DNA from: Effrenium voratum
Taxonomy: Eukaryota > Sar > Dinophyceae > Suessiales > Symbiodiniaceae
Assembly: GCA_963377175.1 (NCBI GenBank)
Contig: CAUJNA010001625.1
Location: 1-64,000 of the forward strand
DNA: 64,000 nucleotides
Direction: 5' to 3'
The notes under the pieces are model-generated. The model did no database searches and was not told the DNA's origin. It was given only the letters and a program-made list of their open reading frames with translations. Below are positions 1-8,085 of the stretch, piece by piece (the first letter of the stretch is position 1; each line of letters starts with the position of its first letter). A program made the translations under genes and the position numbers.

Positions 1-2
1 GG

Positions 3-1142
3 AACGAGACGCTGCTGGACCAGCCGGACCGCAAGGCCACCTCGTTCATCACAAGCCACTTCTACCTGGACGATTTTGTGCAGTCCAGCGAGGACCCCAA
101 CCCCCGGCCCCTGCAGCACTCGCCCCTGCAGGCAATTCCCGAGGAAGGCTTCCGCACTCCCGCAGAGGCCACGGACGAGGACGTGCGCCTTGCGCGGAGG
201 TACCAAGGAGGAAACCGCGTCGGCGAGGACGACCTTGCAGGAGACCCGGAGGCCGACGCGCTGGCCAGCAACGGTCAGGGGCCGCCCTCCATCACGGGCC
301 GTTTGCGCAGCGCTGCAGACGGCGCACAGGCGGCAGCGGACCTCGTAGGCGCAGGGGCCGCGGGGCTCGCAGCCGCGCAGGCCTTCCGCTCTCAGCTGCC
401 CCAGGACGCAGCTGTGTACGTGCGCCTGAACGTGCTGCCCCGTCCGGGGCCGGCGCAGCCGCCTCCGCAGATCATAGGCCGGCCCAGTGACGTGGAGCGC
501 CTCCTGGACGAGGCGGGGCAGCGCGCGCAGGAGGTGGAGCGTGGCGCGGAGGCAATAGAGGAGACGGCGGCCGTGGCAGCGGAGGAGGGCGTGGTGGCCG
601 TTGCCGCCGAGGGCGTGGGCGGGGCCTTTGGCTACTTGGGGGGCCTGGCAGAAGGAGCCGCTGCTTTGGCGCCCACCGCGGGCGAGGTTGCTGGAACGCT
701 GGCCGGCGCGGCGGGAGTTGGCGCGGCGGCAACGGCGGGGCTGGCCGTGGGCATTGCGGGCGGCGCAGCCTACGGCCTCGCGCGCGGCACGGGCTGGGTC
801 CTCGAGAACACGCTCTTCCGGCCGCAGCAGGGCAGCGAGGACGCGGCCGTGCAGGACGTCCGGTCCGCCAACGGCTTGAACGACGCCACGCAGCCTCAGC
901 ACTTCTCGCTGCGCTCAGGCAGCAGCACTTCAGGCAGCCCCGCAAGCAGCCGCGCCTCCTCGCAGTCCGGCTTCCGCGTGCAGGCGCAGTCCAACACGCC
1001 GCGCCCCGTCTCCTGGGGCCTGAACCCCGTGGCCCTGCCCCAGTCCCAGAGCTCGCGGGCGAGCTCCAGTTCCGGGCAGTCACGCCGGAGCCTGCCTCCG
1101 CCCAGCTTTGACCAGCTGGCGCGAGACATTGAGGCTGCTTAA
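3..1142 (+). CDS. Virion-associated protein, copy 1 (5' end outside window)
   Basis: The frame is open from the window edge (codons start at base 3) to a TAA at 1140-1142, about 379 codons. It matches the complete 405-residue copy on the opposite strand at 8086-9303, so only about 25 N-terminal residues are missing. The middle is very rich in Ala and Gly, with a long hydrophobic stretch (about 600-830: GYLGGLAEGAAALAPTAG and following). This resembles a membrane-active or amphipathic minor capsid component. The C-terminus is Ser/Arg/Gln/Pro-rich and low complexity. It lies directly upstream of the MCP gene on the same strand, separated by hairpins. I do not recognise a named family. The virion role is inferred from position in the capsid gene block and from composition. 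Confidence 0.6.
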   Translation, partial: NETLLDQPDRKATSFITSHFYLDDFVQSSEDPNPRPLQHSPLQAIPEEGFRTPAEATDEDVRLARRYQGGNRVGEDDLAGDPEADALASNGQGPPSITGRLRSAADGAQAAADLVGAGAAGLAAAQAFRSQLPQDAAVYVRLNVLPRPGPAQPPPQIIGRPSDVERLLDEAGQRAQEVERGAEAIEETAAVAAEEGVVAVAAEGVGGAFGYLGGLAEGAAALAPTAGEVAGTLAGAAGVGAAATAGLAVGIAGGAAYGLARGTGWVLENTLFRPQQGSEDAAVQDVRSANGLNDATQPQHFSLRSGSSTSGSPASSRASSQSGFRVQAQSNTPRPVSWGLNPVALPQSQSSRASSSSGQSRRSLPPPSFDQLARDIEAA

Positions 1143-1150
1143 AAAAAATA

Positions 1151-1322
1151 AAAAACCCTCCTCCTCGGGGAGAGTTTTTTCTGCACGGTTTTGCGCTGCA
1201 AAATGCTATTAGTCTAGGCCGTATATGAATATACACCCTGGACTAATAGCTTTTTTGCACGATTTTGCGCTACAAAACGCCATTCTTACAGGCCGTACAT
1301 CTATGTAGGCACTGGAAGAATA
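1151..1322 (+). terminator. Three hairpins between virion protein and MCP, copy 1
   Basis: Directly after the stop codon lie three inverted repeats. The first is at about 1151-1181, an A-run and CTC pairing with GAG and a T-run. The second is a 46-bp near-perfect palindrome at 1205-1250, with outer stem GCTATTAGTC/GACTAATAGC and inner GTATAT/ATATAC. The third is at about 1282-1321, with ATTCTT pairing AAGAAT and an inner TACAT/ATGTA. The homologous spacer at 7926-8048 keeps two such palindromes with different stem sequences. The placement suggests a 3'-end forming or transcript-processing element. That role is inferred. Confidence 0.5.
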
Positions 1323-1350
1323 TCCTTCGCCGTACGAGTCAAAATGCGTG

Positions 1351-1358
1351 TATATAAA
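1351..1358 (+). promoter_or_regulatory. TATATAAA box just upstream of MCP copy 1
   Basis: TATATAAA starts only 13 bases before the MCP ATG at 1364, inside the context GTGTATATAAACAAGC. The same element stands at the same distance before the second MCP copy (7886-7893, - strand). Such a short TATA-to-ATG distance would give an extremely short leader, as in some large DNA viruses. Transcription from it has not been shown. Confidence 0.5.
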
Positions 1359-1363
1359 CAAGC

Positions 1364-2638
1364 ATGGAGGTAGTCACCGCCGGAGCCCAGGATGAGCTGA
1401 TGCAGAGCCTGGACTACAAGCTGAAAACAAGCAACACCAGCTACGTGACGGCGCGGCATGACGTGCAGTACTTCCCCAGCTCGCTGAGCTCCTTCTTCCC
1501 CACAACCTCTAGGGTCTGCCGCATCCCGCTCACCAGCGGCACGTCCTTCATCGACCCCGAGTCCATCAAGATCGCCTTCCGCGTCAGGAACACGGACGGC
1601 ACCAACCCGCTGGCCCCGGCCACGCCCAACCCCGCCTGCTTCGTCCAGCGCGTCCAGGTCTTCGCCAACGGCCAGCGCTGCGACGACATCAACTACTACG
1701 GGCGCACCGTGGCCGTGCACGACCTGCTGAAGGGCAGAGAGTACAACCGCAACAAGGCCATGGAGGGTTTCGACGAAGTGAACGACCCGCGCATCGCCCG
1801 CGCGGTGCACCAGGGCGGCTACGCGGACGTGCTGCTGCGCCCCACCATGGTGGGCATCCTGCGCTGCGGGAAGATGCTGCCGCCGCAGCTGAACCTGGTG
1901 ATAGAAATTGAGTTTTCGGACGCCACCACTGCGCTGTGGTCCGAGAACGCCGGGGCGCACCCGTCCGGCGCCACGCTGAGCACCGACTTCGAGATCCAGA
2001 ACGTCCGAGTTCTGGCCTCCCAGGTCGTCCTGGACTCTGCGCTGGTGGAGTCCTTCAACCGCGTGCTCCTCTCAGGAAGGTCCCTGGTGTTCAGCTACCC
2101 CACGGTGCACACGCAGCAGTCCAGCGTCCCGAACGGCGCGGCGGAACACAACGTCACCGTGGCGCGCGCCTTCACGAAACTCATGGGCGCGTTTGTGACC
2201 TTTTGGGACAACGACGCGGGCTCCAAGATCCACTTGCTGGCCAACCCGGGGCAGGCCGTGGCCCCCATCGGCGCGGCGAGGCAGGAGGACAGCCTCCTGG
2301 AGTCTCAGATGCAGCTGGGCAGCCTGCAGTACCCTCACAACCCCATGAAGGGAGCCTCGGAGCACTTCCACTTCCTCTCCGTCCTCGCGGGCACCTACGA
2401 CGACACGGTGCGCAACATCGACATCGGCCGCGTGGGCTACCTGCGCCACAGCTTCATTGCCGGCTTTCCCACCGAGCGCGTGCCCAAGATGCCGCTGAGT
2501 GGCGTCAGCACCCGCTCGGGCGACCTTGCCCGGTTCACCTTCAAGGGCCTGGACGGCACGATGACGGACCTGTTCATTCATTTGGTGGCCTACCAGCTGG
2601 TGACGCTCTCCGGCACGGGCGTCTCTGTGCTTGACTAA
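1364..2638 (+). CDS. MCP: Major capsid protein, double-jelly-roll type, copy 1 (intact)
   Basis: This is an open frame of 424 residues, starting at the ATG right after the TATATAAA box and ending in TAA at 2636-2638. The N-terminus carries a short motif (FIDPESIKIAFRVRN, about residues 60-75) followed by CFVQRVQVFANGQ. Further on come alternating strand-like segments (residues about 150-270) and a C-terminal part ending LVTLSGTGVSVLD. The length and pattern fit the double-jelly-roll capsid proteins of Polinton-like viruses. The assignment rests on recognition of the pattern and on neighbours (packaging ATPase, penton-like gene), not on a search. A second copy at 6619-7880 is about equally long but frameshifted. 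This copy has four more residues near residue 192, around AGAHPSG. Confidence 0.72.
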   Translation: MEVVTAGAQDELMQSLDYKLKTSNTSYVTARHDVQYFPSSLSSFFPTTSRVCRIPLTSGTSFIDPESIKIAFRVRNTDGTNPLAPATPNPACFVQRVQVFANGQRCDDINYYGRTVAVHDLLKGREYNRNKAMEGFDEVNDPRIARAVHQGGYADVLLRPTMVGILRCGKMLPPQLNLVIEIEFSDATTALWSENAGAHPSGATLSTDFEIQNVRVLASQVVLDSALVESFNRVLLSGRSLVFSYPTVHTQQSSVPNGAAEHNVTVARAFTKLMGAFVTFWDNDAGSKIHLLANPGQAVAPIGAARQEDSLLESQMQLGSLQYPHNPMKGASEHFHFLSVLAGTYDDTVRNIDIGRVGYLRHSFIAGFPTERVPKMPLSGVSTRSGDLARFTFKGLDGTMTDLFIHLVAYQLVTLSGTGVSVLD

Positions 2639-2644
2639 GGCCCA

Positions 2645-2901
2645 GTGTCCCTCTTCATCATTTTTGATGAAGAGGGACACCGCTTAAGTTGAGCAAAACC
2701 GAGTAAAAAGGCGGGGTGCCATGTTTCTTCATTTTTGATGAATCGTGGCACCGCATAAGTTGAGTAAAAAAACGAGAAAAAAGGCGGGGGTGCCCCTCTT
2801 CGCCATTTTTGGCGAAACGTGGCACCGCTTTTGAGTGCGCCCAAAAACGAGAAAAAAAGGCGGGGTGTCACGCTTCGCCATTTTTGGCGAAACGTGACAC
2901 C
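2645..2901 (+). terminator. Array of four hairpins in the convergent 3' region, copy 1
   Basis: Four inverted repeats lie at 2645-2680, about 2715-2752, 2789-2826 and 2864-2901, between the 3' ends of MCP (+) and the methyltransferase fragment (-). The first has a perfect 16-bp stem (GTGTCCCTCTTCATCA) with a TTTT loop. The other stems begin GGTGCCA, GGTGCC and GGTGTCACG, and each is matched by its own complement, so both sides changed together. The linkers are similar (AAGTTGAG...AAAAAGGCGGG). A bidirectional 3'-end element is the simplest reading, but function is inferred. Confidence 0.6.
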
Positions 2902-2973
2902 GCCCAAAAACATGCAAAAACATGGAAAAATGGGCTTCTTCCAGGCTCGTCGGATTAGACGAAGCCTGAAGAA

Positions 2974-3352
2974 TCAGTCCGGAATGCTCAGCCGCTCCGC
3001 AAGCTCCTCCGTGGCCGCGCGCGCAATCTCCTCGCACAGCGCAGCAGGGACGCAGTAGAGCAGCTCGCGTGATTGGCTGACCCTCTCGTACTGCCCCTCC
3101 ATCAGCCGCGGCCCCCGCTGCGCGGCCCGGAGGTGCCTGCCGTCCTGCCACGCCTCGCAGCAGCTGCCGGGCTTGCACAGCCCTCGGCTCGGTCTCCAGC
3201 GCATGTTGGTCCACAGCCGCGTCTGCTTCCTGTACGGAGTTCCGTACTTACAGTATGTCACGTCCACCCAGGGCAGAGGCTCCATGAACGGCCGGGTCTT
3301 CAGCAGCCCGGTGGCCGGGTTCTCTATGACCCACATCAAGGGGTCTCCACCG
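2974..3352 (-). pseudogene. C-terminal fragment of viral DNA (cytosine-type) methyltransferase
   Basis: About 125 codons are open on the - strand, ending in TGA at 2974-2976. The fragment begins at the segment MWVIENPATGLLKTRPFM, which fits the ENV/ENP motif region of C5-type methyltransferase-like proteins. It continues through KYGTPYRKQTRLWTN and ends ELAERLSIPD. The N-terminal catalytic half (PC motif) is absent: upstream the sequence switches at about 3352 into the fibre gene on the same strand. The second copy (5752-6253, +) retains the N-terminal half but is frameshifted. The family assignment is moderate. The break and fusion are directly visible. Confidence 0.55.
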
Positions 3353-4207
3353 TGGAGAGCAGGGAGGCCAGCGCGCTTGCGTCCGCCTTGCCGAGGAGGG
3401 CGGCGTCCAGGGCTGCCGTAGTGACGGCGTCCAAGAGGGCCGTCGCTATCTTAGAGTCCACCTCCGAGGAAGTGTCCACGGCCGACTGCAGGGCGTAAGC
3501 GGTCAGGGCGCTGGCGTCCGCCTTGGAGGCCTGCAGCCCCGAGATGGAGGCGTCTCGGCTCGCGAGCTCGGAGGCAAGCGCCGCGGCGGTGACGGCCCCC
3601 AGGAGAGCGTTGGCCACCTTGGTGTCCACCTCCAGCGGCGTGATCCTCGCCGCTATGTCCAGGGAGTGCTGGTCCACCACCGTCTTGAGGCCGTAGTTGG
3701 CGGCCACCGTGGCCTGCGTGGCGTTGTTGGCCGAGGCGATGGAGCCGTTCATGGCCGCCGTGGTGCTGTAGTTGGACAGCTTCAGGTCCACGCCGTCCGG
3801 GGTGCTCTTCGTGGCCACCACGCCCTCCAGCACGTCGAAGGCCGACTGGTCTGCCTTGTTGGAGAGACCCGTGGTCAGCGAGCTCTGCAGCGCTGCGATG
3901 ATGCTTCCGTGCGCGGCCACCTGACCGTCCGTGGTGGCCAGGGCCGCAGCCGTTGCTAGGGGCGCAATCGCCGGCGCCACGCGCTGCTGTCCAGCTTTGA
4001 GGCCAGCTCGGCGGTGACTCGGTCGTCCAGGGACTGGATGGCAGCGGCGTTGTTGCCTGAGGCTGCCGTGTTCACCGCCAGGTCAGTCACTTGAGCGTAG
4101 GGAGTCAGAGCGAGGGCCAGCTGTCCTGCTGTGACGTGCGTGCCGTCAGTGACCTCTCCGTTGTCCAGGACCTCAGGGATGTTGCCCGTGACAGGTCCTT
4201 CAAACAT
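3353..4207 (-). pseudogene. 5' part of fibre gene, copy A, truncated and frameshifted
   Basis: The reading starts at the ATG at 4205-4207 (MFEGPVTGNIPEVLDNGEV) and continues about 75 codons. A frameshift near 3985 follows, then about 210 codons in another frame. These encode Ala/Ser-rich degenerate repeats such as ASRDASISGLQASKADAS and TSSEVDSKIATALLDAV. The same sequence forms the start of the much longer fibre gene at 21555-25303, which ends in a chaperone domain. Here it is cut at about 3352 and joined to a methyltransferase fragment. The protein is a putative receptor-binding trimeric fibre. The repetitive coiled or beta-helical character is inferred from composition. Confidence 0.55.
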
Positions 4208-4607
4208 GTTTTCTTAGGAGTAGTCGTTACGATTTCGTGTCACTGGGATGTTGCACTTTCGCAACGCCTTGAGTCGCTATTCGCCGGGTGTTCTGATCGT
4301 ATATCGACTCGCGCGCGAAGTGGCGCAGTGTCCTATAAGATCGGACTCTGGGCATGAGGCGATGAATTGGAAGTGGCGCAGTGTGGTATAAAATCACCCA
4401 CTTGGCATGAGGCGATGAATTGGCCGAAAATGTCGGTCAAAAGCGCTTGGGCCACCTCGGCCACATGACGAGACCTGAGCCAACCTTGCCCTGACAAGCA
4501 TACTGGCTGGAATGCGATTGAGGGAAAATAACCTTCAATTAGAATTCCCGCGCTACCAGTACACGAACTCGCCATCGCTTTTCCAAGCCCCGTTTTGGAC
4601 AGGTAGC
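4208..4607. other. Fibre upstream region, copy A
   Basis: This is AT-richer non-coding sequence upstream of fibre copy A. The sense-strand leader ACTACTCCTAAGAAAAC before the ATG also precedes the two other fibre starts (19277-19279 and 25301-25303). There is a partial local repeat: the segment GGCATGAGGCGATGAATTGG occurs twice, at about 4352 and 4404, and TATAA-like sequences stand before each. The motif GAGCCAACCTTGCC (4476-4489) is shared with copies B and C. I see no gene here. Confidence 0.45.
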
Positions 4608-4680
4608 GAGAGCCCATGGTGAGATGGTTTAGGCGTTGCTCTCCGTAGCGACGTTTCGGAGGCTCGATTCCTCCCAGGAC
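4608..4680 (+). repeat. tRNA-like sequence, possible SINE head
   Basis: The segment has a D-arm-like stretch (TGGTGAGATGGTTTAGGCG), an anticodon-arm-like stem (GTTGCT/AGCGAC) and a T-arm GGAGG-CTCGATT-CCTCC with a near-consensus B box (GGCTCGATTCC, one mismatch). No matching acceptor stem is present, so it is not a functional tRNA. A tRNA-derived SINE head or tRNA pseudogene is likely. Compare 12609-12683. Confidence 0.35.
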
Positions 4681-5185
4681 CTCGGCGGGCTGACGTGTTA
4701 GAGACCGGTGACATCGGCGGTGACGAGCTCAGCGGGCTGACGCGTTACGTGGAAGAACCTCGGCGGGCTGACGTGTTACTCGGGAGCGCCTCGGCGGGCT
4801 GCCGCGTCAGACGCTGGCTGGCTCTGGGCTGTGCCTCGGCGGGCTGACGCGTTAGAGACCGGTGACTTCGGCGGTGACAAGCTCAGCGGGCTGGAATTCG
4901 CAGGTTTTTCGAGGCAGAATACGGATTTCGGAGCATGGCGAACACCTGGAGCCGGTTTTCGGCGGAAAACGAGCGAATTTGGAGGCCCAGGCAGCACAAA
5001 AGACGCAGGACACGAAAAACGCACTTTTCGGAGTTCGCCGTTTTCAGCGCTTTTTGCACCAAAAACGGAGTGGTGACATTGACCGGTGACATCGGAAAAA
5101 CGTTCAGCGGGTTGAAGACTTTGGCTGTTTTGGGACCAAAAATCCCAAATAATTAGGGGTGTATAAGCAGGTATTCCTTACTACT
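4681..5185 (+). repeat. Repeat module A (CTCGGCGGGCTGACG / CGGTGACA units)
   Basis: The module begins with irregular units of CTCGGCGGGCTGACG-N-GTTA. It continues with a longer conserved part that includes AGCGCTTTTTGCACCAAAAA. It ends GTATAAGC...TTCCTTACTACT at about 5185. Sequence identity with modules B (19660-20368) and C (25687-26385) stops right after TTACTACT, because three different sequences follow. It may be a promoter/leader or the viral terminus (TIR). A reversed partial copy is at 14356-14640. Confidence 0.55.
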
Positions 5186-5521
5186 AGCTCCAGGTGCGGA
5201 CACCACGCTGGTCATCAGCCACAGCAAGCGCATCGTCAGCGGCGAACTCCCAACCTCAAAGCTGCTCCAATTGGAGACGCTTTTGGGGTGTTGAAGCAAC
5301 CAATGGGTGCACACAAATGAGGGTGTGGCCGGGGCTGCGCCTTCTTGGGGCCGGCGGAAAGACACCCAAGGGGGTCTTTGTGGCCGTGGCGGGGAAGTGG
5401 AGCACGGAGTAGGAACTGCTGCGGGCCACCCGGCCACGCAGTGACCACGCCAGCTGCCAGGGCCTCACCCTCACAACGTCCGCTTGGACCTGGAGTCCTG
5501 CCACCTCACGCTGCGCCCCCC
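5186..5521 (+). pseudogene. C-terminal remnant of superfamily 1 helicase
   Basis: Right after module A, two or three frames on the + strand carry helicase-like segments in order. These are ADTTLVISHSKRI (about 5194), MRVWPGLRLLGAGGKTPKG (about 5320), ASCQGLTLT (about 5450) and VRLDLESCHLTLR (about 5478). The third resembles motif VI of SF1 Pif1/RecD-type helicases (HxxQGxT-like). Stops and frameshifts separate the pieces, and the ATP-binding N-terminal half is missing. A role in replication of the viral element is inferred from the family. Confidence 0.4.
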
Positions 5522-5523
5522 CA

Positions 5524-5722
5524 GAAAGGGCTTCTGAAAGACGAGCATGTTGTCGATGACGCCCTGCACCTCCTCCGTCCACACACAGCTCCAGGTGTTG
5601 CTCGCAAAGCACACTCCGACCCTCTTGGCCCCGTCATCCTGGAAGTTGCCGGGCTCCCACAGCACCTCCAGTCTGAACGTCCAGCCCGAGTGCAAGCTGC
5701 ATTGCGAAGTTCGGGCTCCTTT
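5524..5722 (-). pseudogene. Unidentified coding fragment, reverse strand
   Basis: About 60 codons on the - strand read as plausible protein (WTFRLEVLWEPGNFQDD, then TWSCVWTEEVQGVIDNMLVF). They have no start or stop of their own and sit between the helicase remnant and the methyltransferase copy, both on the + strand. I do not recognise it. It may be an inverted piece of a neighbouring viral gene. Confidence 0.25.
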
Positions 5723-5751
5723 TTTTATCCGTAGGAAAAAAGTCCGGTCCG

Positions 5752-6253
5752 ATGAACGCGCGAGTTTTCTGGGACTACACGACGTTCCCGCCGGGGCACT
5801 TCGACATGGTTTGGGCCCGGTCTGCGCGGAATACAGCCGCGCGCTGACGACGCGCCCACGGCGGCTCCTGGAGGGCGACGCGCTGGTGCTCAGCGCCCTT
5901 GAGATCATTGCGCACTTTGACCCGCTCATGTGGGTCATAGAGAACCCGGCCGTTCATGGAGCGCCTGCCCTCCTGCTGCAAGTACGGAACCCCGTACAGG
6001 AAGCAGACGCGGCTGTGGAAACATGCGCTGGAGGCCGAGGCGAGGCCTGCGCAGGCCCGGCAGCCGCTGCGGCGCGTGGCAGGACGGCAGGCACCTCCGG
6101 GCTGCGCAGCGGGGGCCCCGGCTGATGGAGGGGCAGTGCGAGAGGGTCAGCCAATCACGCGAGCTGCTCTACAGCGTTCCTGCTGCGCTGTGCGAGGAGA
6201 TTGCGCGCGCGGCCACGGAGGAGCTTGCGGAGCGGCTGAGCATTCCGGACTAG
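5752..6253 (+). pseudogene. Viral cytosine-type DNA methyltransferase, copy 2, frameshifted
   Basis: The ATG at 5752 opens MNARVFWDYTTFPPGHFDMVWA. A frameshift near 5812 leads to PVCAEYSRALTTRPRRLLEG, which holds the position of the catalytic Pro-Cys motif IV (here PVC where PPC would be expected). Then comes LMWVIENPA, the motif VI-like segment. Frame changes after about 5950 lead to KYGTPYRKQTRLW and finally to the same C-terminus as the fragment at 2974-3352, ending in TAG at 6251-6253. The gene is convergent with MCP copy 2 across a hairpin array. The family is recognised from motif order and was not searched. Confidence 0.5.
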
Positions 6254-6311
6254 GTGGCTTCCCTGCAACCAGGGAGCCAATTTTTCCGTATTTTTGCATG
6301 TTTTTTTTTGC

Positions 6312-6607
6312 GGTGTCCCTCTGCACCAAAAATGGTGAAGAGGGACACCGGGGCTTTTTTTGTCATTTTTGTGGCGGTGTCCCTCAACTTCAAAAGCGGT
6401 GCCACTCTGCACCAAAAATGGTGAAGAGGGGCACCGGGCCTTTTTTTGTCATTTTTGTGGCGGTGCCCCTCAACTTCAAAAGCGGTGCCACTCTGCATCA
6501 AAAATGATGCAGAGTGGCGCCGGGCCTTTTTTTGTCATTTTTGTGGCGGTGTCCCTCAACTTCAAAAGCGGTGTCACTCTGCATCAAAAATGATGCAGAG
6601 GGACACC
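6312..6607 (+). terminator. Array of four hairpins with exact 86-bp period, copy 2
   Basis: Hairpins at 6312-6349, 6398-6435, 6484-6521 and 6570-6607 repeat every 86 bp. Stem arms are GGTGTCCCTCTGCACCA, GGTGCCACTCTGCACCA, GGTGCCACTCTGCATCA and GGTGTCACTCTGCATCA, each with a largely complementary partner around an AAAA-type loop. Linkers contain T-runs (CCTTTTTTTGTCATTTTTGTGG) and TCAACTTCAAAAGC. The array fills the gap between the 3' ends of the methyltransferase (+) and MCP copy 2 (-). It is equivalent in position to 2645-2901 but clearly different in sequence. Confidence 0.62.
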
Positions 6608-6618
6608 GGGCCTTTTTT

Positions 6619-7880
6619 TTAGTCCAGCACAGAGACGCCCGTGCCGGAGAGCGTCACCAGCTGGTAGGCCACCAGGTGGATGAACAGGTCCGTCATCGTG
6701 CCGCCCAGGCCCTTGAAGGTGAACCGGGCAAGGTCGCCCGAGCGGGTGCTGACACCACTCAGCGGCATCTTGGGCACGCGCTCGGTGGGAAAGCCGGCAA
6801 TGAAGCTGTGGCGCAGGTAGCCCACGCGGCCGATGTCGATGTTGCGCACCGTGTCGTCGTAGGTGCCCGCAAGGACCGAGAGGAAGTGGAAGGCTCCGAG
6901 GCTCCCTTCATGGGGTTGTGAGGGTACTGCAGGCTGCCCAGCTGCATCTGAGACTCCAGGAGGCTGTCCTCCTGCCTGGCCGCGCCGATGGGGGCCACGT
7001 CCTGCCCCGGGTTGGCCAGCAAGTGGATCTTGGAGCCTGCGTCGTTGTCCCAAAAAGTCACAAACGCGCCCATGAGTTTCGTGAAGGCGCGCGCCACGGT
7101 GACGTTGTGCTCCGCCACGCCGTTCGGGACGCTGGACTGCTGCGTGTGCACCGTGGGGTAGCTGAACACCAGGGACCTTCCAGAGAGGAGCACGCGGTTG
7201 AAGGACTCCACCAGCGCAGAGTCCAGGACGACCTGGGAGGCCAGAACTCGGACGTTCTGGATCTCAAAGTCGGTGCTCAGCGTGGCCCCCGCCGGGTTCT
7301 CGGACCACAGCGCAGTCGTGGCGTCCGCAAACTCAATTTCTATCACCAGGTTCAGCTGCGGCGGCAGCATCTTCCCGCAGCGCAGGATGCCCACCATGGT
7401 GGGGCGCAGCAGCACGTCCGCGTAGCCGCCCTGGTGCACCGCGCGGGCGATGCGCGGGGCGTTCACTTCGTCGAAACCCTCCATGGCCTTGTTGCGGTTG
7501 TACTCTCTGCCCTTCAGCAGGTCGTGCACGGCCACGGTGCGGCCGTAGTAGTTGATGTCGTCGCAGCGCTGGCCGTTGGCGAAGACCTGGACGCGCTGGA
7601 CGAAGCAGGCGGGGTTGGGCGTGGCCGGGGCCAGCGGGTTGGTGCCGTCCGGGTTCCTGACGCGGAAGGCGATCTTGATGGACTCGGGGTCGATGAAGGA
7701 CGTGCCGCTGGTCAGCGGGATGCGGCAGACCCTAGAGGTTGTGGGGGAGAAGGAGCTCAGCGAGCTGGGGAAGTACTGCACGTCATGCCGCGCCGTCACG
7801 TAGCTGGTGTTGCTTGTTTTCAGCTTGTAGTCCAGGCTCTGCATCAGCTCATCCTGGGCTCCGGCGGTGACTACCTCCAT
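6619..7880 (-). pseudogene. MCP: Major capsid protein, copy 2, one frameshift
   Basis: The frame starts at the ATG at 7878-7880 and stays open for about 330 codons, nearly identical to MCP copy 1. At about 6895 one base is missing relative to copy 1 (GGAGCCTTCC here, GGAGCACTTCC there). The last about 90 codons continue in another frame to the TAA at 6619-6621. Relative to copy 1 four residues are absent near residue 192. The gene is flanked by the TATATAAA box (5') and the 86-bp hairpin array (3'). It is either a pseudogene or carries an assembly error at one base. Confidence 0.7.
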
Positions 7881-7885
7881 GCTTG

Positions 7886-7893
7886 TTTATATA
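7886..7893 (-). promoter_or_regulatory. TATATAAA box upstream of MCP copy 2
   Basis: The element TATATAAA (read on the - strand) starts 13 bases before the MCP ATG, exactly as in copy 1. It lies between the palindrome at 7926-7969 and the start codon. Confidence 0.5.
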
Positions 7894-7925
7894 CACGCAT
7901 TTTGACTCGTACGGCGAAGGAAAAA

Positions 7926-8048
7926 CTATTCTTCTAGTGCCTACATTGATGTAGGCACTGGAAGAATAGCGTTTTTTTTGTGGCACAAAACCGTGCAAAA
8001 AAGCTATTCCTCCAGGGTCTATATTGATATAGGGCCTGGAGGAATAGC
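7926..8048 (-). terminator. Two long palindromes between virion protein and MCP, copy 2
   Basis: The palindrome at 7926-7969 pairs CTATTCTTC-AGTGCCTACAT with ATGTAGGCACT-GAAGAATAG around a 2-base centre, with one mismatch pair. The second, at 8003-8048, pairs GCTATTCCTCCAGG with CCTGGAGGAATAGC and inner TCTATAT with ATATAGG. Both follow the 3' end of the 405-residue gene. They correspond to 1205-1321 in the other arm, where the stems differ in sequence but keep pairing. Confidence 0.55.
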
Positions 8049-8085
8049 ATTTTTCAACGCAAAACCGTGCAAAACCGTGCATTTT

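Noticed and set aside
6918..7937. 339-codon + strand frame opposite MCP copy 2
   Set aside because: His/Val/Arg-rich shadow of the GC-rich MCP gene; the same shadow is present opposite MCP copy 1.
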